From an uncultured Megasphaera sp. (lineage in GTDB: Bacteria > Bacillota > Negativicutes > Veillonellales > Megasphaeraceae), in NCBI RefSeq assembly GCF_900539295.1, contig NZ_UQBH01000032.1:1-24188 (forward strand): a stretch of DNA of 24,188 bases. Direction: 5' to 3'. Below, piece after piece: positions 15,668-23,402 of the stretch. How positions within the stretch are numbered: the stretch's first letter is position 1; each line of letters starts with the position of its first letter. Position numbers and translations under genes: made by a program. The notes below the pieces were generated by a model. The model saw only the letters and a program-made list of their open reading frames with translations. It did not search any database and was not told where the DNA came from.

Positions 15668-17824
15668 ATGAGAGACCAGGTCTTTACTATTTTACAGGCT
15701 GTCGGTCGCAGCTTCATGCTGCCTGTAGCCATTCTTCCTATCGCCGGTCTGCTTCTCGGTATCGGCGCATCTTTCACTAATGCTACGACGATCCAGACTT
15801 ATGGATTGGAAAACATTCTCGGTGATGAGACTCTGCTTCATTCCCTGCTCACCATCATGAGTGATGCCGGCAACATCATCTTCGGCAACTTGCCGATCAT
15901 CTTTGCCGTCGGCGTTGCCATCGGCATGGCAAAACAAGAAAAAGAGGTCGCTGCCTTATCGGCCATGATCGCCTTTTTCGTCATGCACGCATCGACGAGT
16001 TCCGTTTTGAAGTTGACGGGTAAGGTCCTTGCCGACAACACCGTTTCCCCGGACGTTCTCGAAGGGACCATTGCCAACATCAACGGCATCATGTCCCTCC
16101 AGGAAGGCGTCTTCGGCGGCATCATCGTCGGTATCGGCGTCGCTTACCTGCACAACCGCTATCATAAGATCGTACTGCCCGACGCTTTATCCTTCTTCGG
16201 CGGTTCTCGCTTCGTTCCCATCATCTCGACAGTTGTCTACATGTTCGTCGGCATTGCCATGTACTTCATTTGGCCTGTCGTCCAGAACGGCATCTTCGCC
16301 CTCGGCGGTTTGGTAACCGGCACGGGCTATATCGGGACCCTTATCTTCGGTATCATCAAACGTGCCCTCATTCCCTTCGGCCTGCACCACGTCTTCTACC
16401 TGCCCTTCTGGCAGACCGGCGTCGGCGGCTCCATGATGATCGACGGCAAGCTCATCCAGGGCGGCCAGAACATCTTCTTTGCCCAGCTGGCATCGCCCAA
16501 CGTCGCCCATTTCAGCGCAGATGCTACCCGGTACTTCTCCGGTGAATTCATCTTCATGATCTTCGGTCTCCCCGGCGCTGCCCTTGCTATGTACCGCACG
16601 GCAAAACCGGAAAAGAAAAAAGTCGCCGGCGGCCTGCTCCTGTCGGCAGCCTTGACGTCCATGTTCACGGGCATCACGGAACCGATTGAATTCTCCTTCC
16701 TCTTCGTCGCACCGATGCTGTTCTACGTCCAGGTTATCCTGGCCGGTGCCGCTTACATGATCGCCCACATCCTGAACATCGCCGTCGGCCTGACCTTCTC
16801 AGGCGGCCTCTTGGACCTCTTCATCTTCGGGATACTTCAGGGTGAAGCCAAGACGAGCTGGATGTACATCATCCCCGTCGGCATCATCTACTTCTTCCTG
16901 TACTACTTCATCTTCACCTTCCTCATCAAGCGCTTTAACTTAAAGACGCCGGGCCGTGAAGACGACGAAGTAGAAACGAAACTCTACACCAAAGCCGACG
17001 TCAAAGCCCGCAATGCTTCGGCAAAAGAAGGCAGTGACGGCACATCGACCGACGTCGTCAGCCAAGCCATTTCCCAGGCCCTCGGCGGCAGTCAGAACAT
17101 CACCGCTGTCGACGCCTGCGCCACACGCCTCCGCTGCTCCGTCGCTGATTCCAGTCTGGTAAATGACGCAGCCTTAAAGGCTACCGGCGCCGTCGGCGTC
17201 ATCAAAAAAGGCACCGGCGTCCAGGTCGTCTACGGCCCGCAGGTTGCCGTCATCAAGTCCAATTTAGAAAATTACTTGGCAACCAATCCGAATGACGGCC
17301 CCATCGAAGCCGCTCCGCAGGCAGAACCGGTTCAGGAAGCGAAAAAAGAAGACGCTCCCAAGAAATCGGATGCTGAAAAACGCTATTTCAACTCGCCCTT
17401 CACGGGAACCCTCCACCCCATTACGGAAGCACCGGATGAAGCCTTTGCCGGCAAAATGACCGGCGACGGATTCTTCGTATATCCCGAAGACGGCGTAGTT
17501 TATGCTCCGGAAGACAGCACGGTCACCTTCGTCTTCGACACTAAGCATGCCTTGGGCATGACTACGGCTGACGGAGTTGAATACTTGCTTCACATCGGAA
17601 TTGACACGGTCAACCTCGAAGGTAAAGGCTTCAAAGTCTTCGTCGAAAACGGCCAGGAAGTCAAAAAAGGTGATAAACTGATGAAATTTGATGATGAATA
17701 CATCAAAGCCAACGCGCCTTCCGATGCCTGCCTGTGCATCTTCACCGACACCGACCAAGTCCCTGAAGTATACCTCGCTGCAAACGGCAAGGTAAAAGCC
17801 GGCGAACAAGCCGTTTACTTCTAA
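15668..17824 (+). CDS. ptsG: PTS sugar permease IICBA, glucose/N-acetylglucosamine family, probably glucose
   Basis: A 718-residue membrane permease that takes up and phosphorylates a hexose using HPr~P. Domain order is IIC (about 1-425, ten or so hydrophobic segments, with the motif GITEPIEFSFLFVAP at 335-349), IIB (about 462-540, phosphocysteine Cys484 in DACATRLR), an Ala/Pro/Glu-rich linker, and IIA (about 572-718, phosphohistidine His642 in LLHIGIDTV and partner His627). The IIC end KRFNLKTPGRED and the ITEPIEFSFLF stretch resemble PtsG more than NagE, but substrate cannot be proven. Start ATG 15668 follows AAAGGAGG. A possible -10 TACAAT is at 15609-15614, with a poor -35. I see no clear antiterminator (RAT) hairpin or cre site. 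Confidence 0.88.
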   Translation: MRDQVFTILQAVGRSFMLPVAILPIAGLLLGIGASFTNATTIQTYGLENILGDETLLHSLLTIMSDAGNIIFGNLPIIFAVGVAIGMAKQEKEVAALSAMIAFFVMHASTSSVLKLTGKVLADNTVSPDVLEGTIANINGIMSLQEGVFGGIIVGIGVAYLHNRYHKIVLPDALSFFGGSRFVPIISTVVYMFVGIAMYFIWPVVQNGIFALGGLVTGTGYIGTLIFGIIKRALIPFGLHHVFYLPFWQTGVGGSMMIDGKLIQGGQNIFFAQLASPNVAHFSADATRYFSGEFIFMIFGLPGAALAMYRTAKPEKKKVAGGLLLSAALTSMFTGITEPIEFSFLFVAPMLFYVQVILAGAAYMIAHILNIAVGLTFSGGLLDLFIFGILQGEAKTSWMYIIPVGIIYFFLYYFIFTFLIKRFNLKTPGREDDEVETKLYTKADVKARNASAKEGSDGTSTDVVSQAISQALGGSQNITAVDACATRLRCSVADSSLVNDAALKATGAVGVIKKGTGVQVVYGPQVAVIKSNLENYLATNPNDGPIEAAPQAEPVQEAKKEDAPKKSDAEKRYFNSPFTGTLHPITEAPDEAFAGKMTGDGFFVYPEDGVVYAPEDSTVTFVFDTKHALGMTTADGVEYLLHIGIDTVNLEGKGFKVFVENGQEVKKGDKLMKFDDEYIKANAPSDACLCIFTDTDQVPEVYLAANGKVKAGEQAVYF

Positions 17825-17841
17825 GATAATTTCTAAAATAT

Positions 17842-17879
17842 AAAAAATGTGATGCCCCTCCAGGAGCATCACATTTTTT
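17842..17879. terminator. Bidirectional terminator between ptsG-like gene and 4-hydroxybutyrate dehydrogenase
   Basis: AAAAAATGTGATGC (17842-17855) and GCATCACATTTTTT (17866-17879) are perfect inverted repeats with a 10-base loop. A- and T-runs on both arms allow use in both directions. Confidence 0.9.
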
Positions 17880-17885
17880 ATGCCA

Positions 17886-18998
17886 TTAATAGAGTTCTTT
17901 ATAGATTTCGTAAACGTCGTCGTAGGACAAGGGAACGAAATTATGTGCCATCAACCGGCCCTGATTTTCCATGACCGATTTGGCAAAATCAGCCAGTTCT
18001 TCCTCTTTAACGCCATATTCATGAAGGGCCTTCTTCGGCAGGATGACGTTGAGCAGCTTTTCCAGTTCATCGTAAACGACGTCGGCATCACAGCCTAAGA
18101 TAGACGCAATAAAGGCATTCAGCCTGGCAATTTCCCCATCCGACTTAATCGTCATATATCGTTTCATAACGCCCGTAAACATGGCGTAATTCGATTCACC
18201 GTGAGGCACGTGATAGTTGGCCCCTAAGGGATAGCTCATGGCGTGAACGGCGGCACAGCCGGGAACACTGAAGGCGATGCCGGCCCAGGTACTGGCCAGG
18301 AGGAAATCCTTCATCAAAGGAATTCTGGCTTCCGGCCCGTGGTCGCGGATCTGTAAATATCCGCTGAGAATGCGTTCAATGGCCTGATAGCTGAAGACGC
18401 GGAAGCTGGCACTGGAATCAGGCGACAGTGCCGATTCGACAGCATGAACCAAGGCATCGATGGAGCTCGTCGCAAAGACAGGAAAAGGAAGGGTCTGCAG
18501 AAGCTGGGAAATGAGGACGGCCTTGTCGGCGTAGAGGGCGTCATTAGCAATCCCCTTTTTCGTGTGACGGCTGATGAGGGCCATGACCGAAACGTTGGTG
18601 ACTTCACTTCCCGTACCGCACGTCGTCGGTACCAAGATGAGTTCCTTCTCCTTTTCAATGGCCGTCTTGCCATCGAAGAGGTCGAGGATGGGGCTGACTT
18701 TTTTCAATACAAACAGCTTGCAGAGGTCCATGACCGTACCGCCGCCGATGCCGATGATGCGCGATACATCGCCGGGGATATCCCGATAAATGGCCTCAGC
18801 CATCTCATCAGACGGCTCGCCGCTGCCGTATTTTTCCTGAAAAAGGACGTGGCAGGGAAGGTCCAAGGCTTTAAAATTCGGTTCAAAAATATACTCATTG
18901 GTAATAATCAGGTCCCCTGCCCCCAGTTGAAGATCAGAAGCAAAGTCCCGGCACGTATCATAAGAGTAAATCGTAGGTTTAAGCTGTAATTCAATCAT
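17886..18998 (-). CDS. 4hbD: 4-hydroxybutyrate dehydrogenase (iron-containing alcohol dehydrogenase family)
   Basis: A 370-residue group III alcohol dehydrogenase that would interconvert succinate semialdehyde and 4-hydroxybutyrate with NAD(H). It aligns end to end, as I recall the sequence, with the C. kluyveri enzyme: TNEYIFEP, VLFQEKYGSGEPSDEM, ELILVPTTCGTGSEVTNVSV, RHTKKGIA, SYPLGANYHVPHGESNY and the final KELY. The NAD loop is GIGGGTVMD (83-91). Metal ligands are probably Asp181, His185, His252 and His266. The start follows AAAGGAGT. No succinyl-CoA reductase or 4-hydroxybutyryl-CoA genes are adjacent, so the route is incomplete here. It points to butyrate or 4-hydroxybutyrate fermentation. 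Confidence 0.88.
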   Translation of the reverse strand: MIELQLKPTIYSYDTCRDFASDLQLGAGDLIITNEYIFEPNFKALDLPCHVLFQEKYGSGEPSDEMAEAIYRDIPGDVSRIIGIGGGTVMDLCKLFVLKKVSPILDLFDGKTAIEKEKELILVPTTCGTGSEVTNVSVMALISRHTKKGIANDALYADKAVLISQLLQTLPFPVFATSSIDALVHAVESALSPDSSASFRVFSYQAIERILSGYLQIRDHGPEARIPLMKDFLLASTWAGIAFSVPGCAAVHAMSYPLGANYHVPHGESNYAMFTGVMKRYMTIKSDGEIARLNAFIASILGCDADVVYDELEKLLNVILPKKALHEYGVKEEELADFAKSVMENQGRLMAHNFVPLSYDDVYEIYKELY

Positions 18999-19095
18999 TC
19001 GAACAGACTCCTTTCAAAAACAGCATAGCTATTATCTACAGTGTAGCAAAAATACAAAGCGTTTTTCAACAGTATCAGCTCCATGCCATCCGTGA

Positions 19096-19101
19096 TATAA
19101 T
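19096..19101 (+). promoter_or_regulatory. -10 element (TATAAT) of tRNA-Sec
   Basis: TATAAT lies 12 bases before the mature tRNA 5' end, so the RNA start would be at most a few bases upstream of it. The -35 region is not well conserved. Confidence 0.6.
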
Positions 19102-19112
19102 ATACCTATTAT

Positions 19113-19209
19113 GGGGAAGGACGGGTTCTGGTGTTCCCTCTGGTCTTCAAAACCAGCATGAGGGGTTAACAGCTTCTCAGGTGGGTTCGATTCCCACACT
19201 TTCCCGCCA
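19113..19209 (+). tRNA. selC: tRNA-Sec (anticodon TCA)
   Basis: This is a selenocysteine tRNA of about 97 bases with an encoded CCA. The anticodon stem CTGGT/ACCAG encloses the loop CTTCAAA, so the anticodon is TCA (19147-19149), reading UGA. The long variable arm GAGGGG...CTTCTC, the T arm GTGGG-TTCGATT-CCCAC and the 8-base acceptor (GGGGAAGG against ACTTTCCC, last pair mismatched) are typical of bacterial SelC. The discriminator base is G. The 5' end may be 19113 or 19114. It shows that the organism makes selenoproteins; it sits just upstream of the selenium supply genes. Confidence 0.95.
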
Positions 19210-19279
19210 TAATCACGACTGCCGCACCGGGTAGTCCCCGCCAGTACGCCGATTACAAACAGTATAAACAGGCAAAGCA

Positions 19280-19316
19280 GCCCCTTTTCGGATACAAACC
19301 GGAAAGGGGCTTTTTT
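19280..19316 (+). terminator. Terminator after tRNA-Sec
   Basis: GCCCCTTTTCGG (19280-19291) pairs fully with CCGGAAAGGGGC (19299-19310), including one G-U, and is followed by T6. The 70 bases between the tRNA and this stem hold a further weak fold (TAATC 19210-19214 with GATTA, and ACTG with CAGT inside). Confidence 0.88.
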
Positions 19317-19338
19317 GAAGGAAATGAGTATATAACGG

Positions 19339-20298
19339 TCAGAAATTTTGACCGGATTTATCTTTTTTCAGCCATTCAATGAGGACTTCTTCCCGCGTCG
19401 TCTCGATGTGTTCCAATTCGTCAGGAGTCCAGGGATAAAGGCCGGTACCCGATTTAGCTCCGAGTCTTCCCGCGTCGACGCATTGCTTCAAGACAGGCGA
19501 ACCGTCCTTATCGTCAGCTAAGTCGGCATTCAGATAGGCTGAAATATTGTAGAAGACGTCGAGACCGCCAAGGTCGGCTGTCTCCAAGGGGCCGGTGACG
19601 CCGAGCCTTCGGCCGATACCGTATTTACAGATAAAATCGACCGTTTCTGCCGTGGCAATCCCGTCCTGCACACAATGAAGGGCTTCGCGAAGGAGGGCAA
19701 ACTGCAGACGGTTGCCGACAAAGCCGGGCGCTTCTTTTAAGAGGGCCGCCGGCTTTTTCCCGATTTTCTCCATGAGCTGCCACGTAATATCCACCGTTTC
19801 TTGACTCGTCTTTTCACCGGGAACGACTTCTACCAAGGGCATGAGGTGAGGCGGATTCCAAAAATGGGCAACGACAAACCGTTCCGGATGGTCCAGGACC
19901 GACGATACTTCCGTCGGCGAAAAGCCTGACGAATCTGTCGCAAAAATGACGTCTGCCGGAAGGTATCCTTCTAATTCCCGATACACCTGTTGTTTAACGG
20001 CCATATCTTCGGCGACCGATTCGATGACAAAATCGGCATCACGGGCGGCCTCTTCAATGGTCGTAACGCCGTGGATGCGCTGCAGCAGGGCCGTTTCTTC
20101 CGCATAGCTCAGTAAAGCATTGGCCTTCATGATGGCCAGCGTCGCCCGAATATTCCGCATCGCCCGTTCAATACTGGCATCCCTGCGGCCAAACATGTTT
20201 ACTTCATAGCCATGACGGGCAAAGTCAATGGCCGTGCCAAAACCCATGGTGCCGCAGCCTAAATTGCAAATCCGTTTAATCTCGTTTACTTGTCTCAT
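19339..20298 (-). CDS. 3-hydroxyacyl-CoA dehydrogenase family protein
   Basis: A 319-residue NAD-dependent dehydrogenase. The Rossmann loop is LGCGTMGFG near residue 12. The catalytic region is AHFWNPPHLMPLVEVVPG, in which the His of AHFWNPP is the likely base. The C-terminal helical domain starts at APGFVGNRLQFALLREAL. The HFWNPPHLMPLVE form is shared by 3-hydroxybutyryl-CoA dehydrogenases and by related enzymes acting on other 3-hydroxy acids (L-carnitine and L-gulonate dehydrogenases), so the substrate is open. I chose ATG 20298 because GGGAG lies in front; an extension to 20421 would cover the likely promoter and lacks similarity. It is monocistronic, between tRNA-Sec and the desulfurase gene. 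Confidence 0.8.
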   Translation of the reverse strand: MRQVNEIKRICNLGCGTMGFGTAIDFARHGYEVNMFGRRDASIERAMRNIRATLAIMKANALLSYAEETALLQRIHGVTTIEEAARDADFVIESVAEDMAVKQQVYRELEGYLPADVIFATDSSGFSPTEVSSVLDHPERFVVAHFWNPPHLMPLVEVVPGEKTSQETVDITWQLMEKIGKKPAALLKEAPGFVGNRLQFALLREALHCVQDGIATAETVDFICKYGIGRRLGVTGPLETADLGGLDVFYNISAYLNADLADDKDGSPVLKQCVDAGRLGAKSGTGLYPWTPDELEHIETTREEVLIEWLKKDKSGQNF

Positions 20299-20389
20299 AT
20301 CGTATCTCCCGTTCGCTGTGATATGCCGGTGAATGGGGCAGAATCGATCAGAACCGGACACCAACCATCTTACCGGCCTTATATGTATA

Positions 20390-20418
20390 ATAATAAAGGA
20401 CCGGCCTGTAAATCTCAA
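20390..20418 (-). promoter_or_regulatory. Promoter of the hydroxyacyl-CoA dehydrogenase gene
   Basis: On the minus strand TTGAGA (20413-20418) and TATTAT (20390-20395) are 17 bases apart, giving a leader of about 85 bases. An inverted repeat, ACCGGCC/GGCCGGT, overlaps the -10 region (about 20372-20406) and may be an operator. Confidence 0.55.
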
Positions 20419-20605
20419 CATAAAGATGAGTGAAACACTGCCAAAATCATAGCTGCACTACACGAAGGCAGCATAACATCTGCACCGAAGGCTGGTCGTC
20501 CCTTTATAGAATTTATAGAGATTTCCTCGACACCTCAAAAGGGCCTCTTTTTCAAGATTCGAAAGATACCTAAAAACGGAAAGCAGATGATACAAAAATC
20601 GCTCC

Positions 20606-21754
20606 CTATTTACAAATCGCTTTTAAGGCGGCAATGGCCTGGTCAACGTCTTCATCCGTATTATAGTGGCTAAAGGAAAAACGGATCGTCCCTGCAGGAA
20701 AGGTCTTCAATGTTTTATGGGCCCATGGTGCACAATGCAGGCCGACACGCGTCAATATGCCATATTGATTTTCCAGCTCAAAAGCAACCTGTGCGTTATC
20801 CTTACTGCCGGAGGAAACAGAGACGACGGCCACTCGCTGCGCAGTATCTTGTTCCCCTGCAACAGACAGGTCGGGAATCGTGCTAAGGCCATCTAAAAAG
20901 CGTCTGGTCAATTCGATTTCCTTAGTATGTATTTTTGTAATTCCCACCTCCCATAAATAGGCCAGCGAGGCGTGAAGGCCTACAATCCCCGGCAGATTTA
21001 ACGTTCCTGCTTCAAACTTATCCGGTAAAAAGTCAGGAACGTCTTCACTATGAGATAAACTTCCCGTTCCCCCGCTAATAAGAGGCTGCATACGAGCCGC
21101 CAGCTCGTCGGTGACAACAAAGCCTCCGATGCCCTGAGGGCCGAGCAGCCCTTTATGGCCGGTAAAGCAAAGGGCATCGATATGCATATCCTCCATATGA
21201 ATCGGCAGAACTCCTGCAGTTTGAGCACTGTCGACAATAAACATAAGACCATGGCGGCGGCAAAAGGTTCCGACTTCCGCCAAAGGCATGACCGTCCCAC
21301 AGACGTTAGAGGCATGAGTCATAATAACCGCCTTGGTATGGGGACGAACCATTGATGCCGCTTCGTGTAAGCACAACTCGCCTTGCTTCGTGCAGGGAAT
21401 TCGGTCAAAAGAGACACCTTCACGAGTCAGCTGAACCAAAGGGCGCATGACGGCATTGTGTTCCACAGACGATACCAAGACGTGATCCCCCGGACGCAGC
21501 AGCCCTTTTAAAACCATATTTAAACTCGTCGTAATATTGGCGGTAAAGATAACATTTTTACAGTCAGGATAGCCAAACAGGCGACTCAAAGCTAAGCGCG
21601 TCTGGTATACAACATTCTCCATCTCATAAGCGGGACCATAGGAACCGCGGTTGATATTGACTCCGTGATTTGCAATAAAATCTCCGACAGCTGCCGCGAC
21701 TGAAGGCGGTTTGGGAAAGGATGTACAAGCATTATCCATATAAATTTTGTTCAT
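20606..21754 (-). CDS. Class V aminotransferase: cysteine desulfurase / selenocysteine lyase-like
   Basis: A 382-residue PLP enzyme that removes S or Se from cysteine or selenocysteine as an enzyme-bound persulfide or selenide. The PLP lysine is Lys201 (FTGHKGLLGPQG). Asp175 lies in FIVDSAQTAG and His99 in SSVEHNAV. The active cysteine is Cys341 in VGLHCAPWAHK. The RxGLHCAPxAHK...GTIRFSFSHYNT ending is that of the desulfurase subfamily that accompanies selenium genes (am_tr_V_EGC type) rather than IscS/NifS, whose active Cys lies in a longer loop. It is divergent from yedE-tusA-DUF3343. I infer that it supplies selenium to them or to SelD. Confidence 0.85.
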   Translation of the reverse strand: MNKIYMDNACTSFPKPPSVAAAVGDFIANHGVNINRGSYGPAYEMENVVYQTRLALSRLFGYPDCKNVIFTANITTSLNMVLKGLLRPGDHVLVSSVEHNAVMRPLVQLTREGVSFDRIPCTKQGELCLHEAASMVRPHTKAVIMTHASNVCGTVMPLAEVGTFCRRHGLMFIVDSAQTAGVLPIHMEDMHIDALCFTGHKGLLGPQGIGGFVVTDELAARMQPLISGGTGSLSHSEDVPDFLPDKFEAGTLNLPGIVGLHASLAYLWEVGITKIHTKEIELTRRFLDGLSTIPDLSVAGEQDTAQRVAVVSVSSGSKDNAQVAFELENQYGILTRVGLHCAPWAHKTLKTFPAGTIRFSFSHYNTDEDVDQAIAALKAICK

Positions 21755-21819
21755 AATGATCTCCCTTTAGAAAAAATAACTCACTAACCCGGCTTACCTT
21801 CTCAAGCATCAAAAAAGTT

Positions 21820-21895
21820 TGGATTTTCCATTTCTCTGCCTGTTTCCCTTAGATAAAATGATATATTTATCTGTTAGTATACCGAGGAAAATCCA
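21820..21895. repeat. Inverted repeat TGGATTTTCC / GGAAAATCCA around the csd-like promoter
   Basis: TGGATTTTCC (21820-21829) and GGAAAATCCA (21886-21895) form a perfect 10 bp inverted repeat 65 bp apart centre to centre. One copy lies in the spacer between -35 and -10 of the desulfurase promoter, the other in its leader. Between them, AGATAAA/TTTATCT (21851-21872) is a 7 bp hairpin near the expected RNA start. Confidence 0.6.
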
Positions 21896-21904
21896 GTCTC
21901 GCAA
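21876..21904 (-). promoter_or_regulatory. Promoter of the desulfurase-like gene
   Basis: On the minus strand TTGCGA (21899-21904) and TATACT (21876-21881) have a 17-base spacer. The RNA would start near 21869, leaving a leader of about 115 bases before the ATG at 21754. Confidence 0.65.
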
Positions 21905-21986
21905 CCAGTGGCAGTCGGCCCTTATCAAAGATTCACCCGTTGCTTGGCCGTCAAGAAACAACAATTTTTATTTATATGTGAAATAA

Positions 21987-22015
21987 TTTACTTTTTCTGG
22001 ATTCCATGGTACAAT
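21987..22015 (+). promoter_or_regulatory. Promoter of yedE-tusA-DUF3343
   Basis: TTTACT (21987-21992) and TACAAT (22010-22015) have a 17-base spacer. RNA would start near 22022, inside the AT-rich repeat block, giving a leader of about 73 bases. Confidence 0.65.
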
Positions 22016-22019
22016 CAAA

Positions 22020-22083
22020 TTAATTATTAGCCCTAATAATTAATTATGAGGGCCGCCGATTCGAAAGTCAAATTAATTATTAA
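22020..22083 (+). promoter_or_regulatory. Triple repeat in yedE leader: operator or RNA switch candidate
   Basis: Copy 1 is TTAATTATTAG (22020-22030). Copy 2 is its exact reverse complement CTAATAATTAA (22033-22043), only 2 bases later. Copy 3 is TTAATTATTAA (22073-22083), in the same orientation as copy 1 and touching the ribosome site AAGAGG (22082-22087). Copies 1 and 3 lie within a 15-base direct repeat, TCAAATTAATTATTA (22015-22029 and 22068-22082). As DNA, copies 1 and 2 make a palindrome at the transcription start, suited to a dimeric repressor. As RNA, copy 2 could pair with copy 3 and mask the ribosome site, although part of copy 1 may lie outside the transcript. Confidence 0.6.
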
Positions 22084-22094
22084 GAGGTAGTGAA

Positions 22095-23171
22095 ATGAGT
22101 TTAGAAAGGGAAAAAATTGCAATCATCATTTCAGGACTCATCATCGGGCTGATTGCCGGTCTTTTAGTAGTTGCCGGCAATCCGGCCAACATGGGTTTCT
22201 GTATCGCGTGCTTTATCCGCGATACCGTCGGAGGCTTGGGGCTGCACCGGGCGAGTGCCGTTCAGTATATCCGTCCGGAAATCATCGGCCTGTTGCTGGG
22301 ATCATTCATTCTTTCTTTAATTCGCCATGAGCACAGTTCACGCGGCGGTTCTTCGCCAATTACCCGCTTCATTTTGGGATTTTTCGTCATGATAGGCTGC
22401 CTGATGTTTTTAGGATGCCCCTTCCGAATGATTCTTCGTATTGCCGGCGGTGACTGGAACGCCTTAATCGGCCTTGCCGGATTTGCAGCCGGGATCGGTG
22501 CCGGCGTATTTTTCTTAAATCGCGGCTATACCTTAAAGAGGACCTATACCCAAACAAAACTTGACGGCTTTATTATGCCTGCCGTTCAAATCGTCATGTT
22601 ACTATTATTGATTCTCGCACCGGCCTTCATTCTCTTTACACCTGCCGGAAACGGTCCCGGAGCTAAGCATGCTGCCGTCTGGATTTCCTTGGGAGCCGGA
22701 CTTATCGTCGGAGCTTTAGCACAGTATACCCGCTTTTGCATGGTCGGCGGAATCCGTGATTTCATCTTATTCCGTGAAACCAAATTATTGCTCGGCTTTA
22801 TCGCGCTTTTAGTCGCCGCCTTTGCCGTAAACTTGACAGTCGGAAACTTCCACCCCGGCTTCACCGGACAACCCATCGCTCATTCCGACGGACTGTGGAA
22901 CTTTTTAGGCATGCTCTTAGCCGGTTTCGGCTGCGCCCTCCTCGGGGGCTGCCCCATGCGTCAGCTTATATTGACCGGTGAAGGAAATACCGACTCGGCC
23001 GTTACCTTCCTGGGCCTTGCTGCAGGCGCTGCCTTTGCCCATAATTTTGCCTTGGCAGCTTCCGGAAACGGCCCGACCATGAACGGTAAATACGGCGTCA
23101 TCATCGGCCTGATTGTCGTATTGATTATTGCCGTCGTAAATACCTTTTATCAAAAGAGAGCTATGAATTGA
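22095..23171 (+). CDS. yedE: YedE-family putative selenium transporter
   Basis: A 358-residue integral membrane protein with about nine hydrophobic segments, in the YeeE/YedE family. It has an internal duplication: each half carries a cysteine motif in the order F-C then G-C-P, namely GFCIACF (Cys36, Cys39) and GCPFRM (Cys108) in the first half, and RFCMVGGIRD (Cys215) and GCPMRQL (Cys286) in the second. These cysteines fit passage of a sulfur or selenium species through the membrane. The family form found with TusA-like and DUF3343 genes is regarded as a selenium transporter. The ATG 22095 follows AAGAGG. The TusA-like start is 10 bases after the stop. Confidence 0.88.
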   Translation: MSLEREKIAIIISGLIIGLIAGLLVVAGNPANMGFCIACFIRDTVGGLGLHRASAVQYIRPEIIGLLLGSFILSLIRHEHSSRGGSSPITRFILGFFVMIGCLMFLGCPFRMILRIAGGDWNALIGLAGFAAGIGAGVFFLNRGYTLKRTYTQTKLDGFIMPAVQIVMLLLLILAPAFILFTPAGNGPGAKHAAVWISLGAGLIVGALAQYTRFCMVGGIRDFILFRETKLLLGFIALLVAAFAVNLTVGNFHPGFTGQPIAHSDGLWNFLGMLLAGFGCALLGGCPMRQLILTGEGNTDSAVTFLGLAAGAAFAHNFALAASGNGPTMNGKYGVIIGLIVVLIIAVVNTFYQKRAMN

Positions 23172-23181
23172 GGTGAGTCAC

Positions 23182-23394
23182 ATGATGATAGATGCCAGAG
23201 GTTATTCCTGCCCGGAACCGGTTATTATGGTAAAAAAAGCCTTGGAACGACAGAGTGACGAAAAAACCTGTGAAGTACTGGTAGACAACCACGCTGCCCT
23301 TGAAAACATCACTCGTTTCGTCACCCATCAGGGATATGCCGTAGAATCGACCGAACAAGGAGACGATTTTCTCCTAAAAATTACACGGAAGTAG
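23182..23394 (+). CDS. TusA/SirA-like sulfur (selenium) carrier protein
   Basis: A 70-residue TusA-fold protein. The carrier motif CPEP (Cys10-Pro11-x-Pro13) in GYSCPEPVIMVKKAL is present, and Cys10 would hold a persulfide or perselenide. YedF proteins of selenium operons usually have this domain joined to a DsrE-like second domain; here only the TusA part exists and the gene is complete. I chose ATG 23182 because GAGGTGA lies in front; GTG 23173 is a less likely alternative. It is part of the yedE operon and probably passes Se or S between the desulfurase-like enzyme or transporter and a downstream acceptor. Confidence 0.85.
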   Translation: MMIDARGYSCPEPVIMVKKALERQSDEKTCEVLVDNHAALENITRFVTHQGYAVESTEQGDDFLLKITRK

Positions 23395-23402
23395 TGAAAG
23401 CC

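Noticed and set aside
20299..20421. Longer N-terminus for the hydroxyacyl-CoA dehydrogenase
   Set aside because: The extra 41 residues show no family similarity and cover a good promoter; ATG 20298 has a GGGAG site.
20422..20605. Hidden selenoprotein or SECIS element near the selenium genes
   Set aside because: I found no open frame with an in-frame TGA and flanking conserved motif here or in the other gaps; the desulfurase active residue is an ordinary Cys codon.
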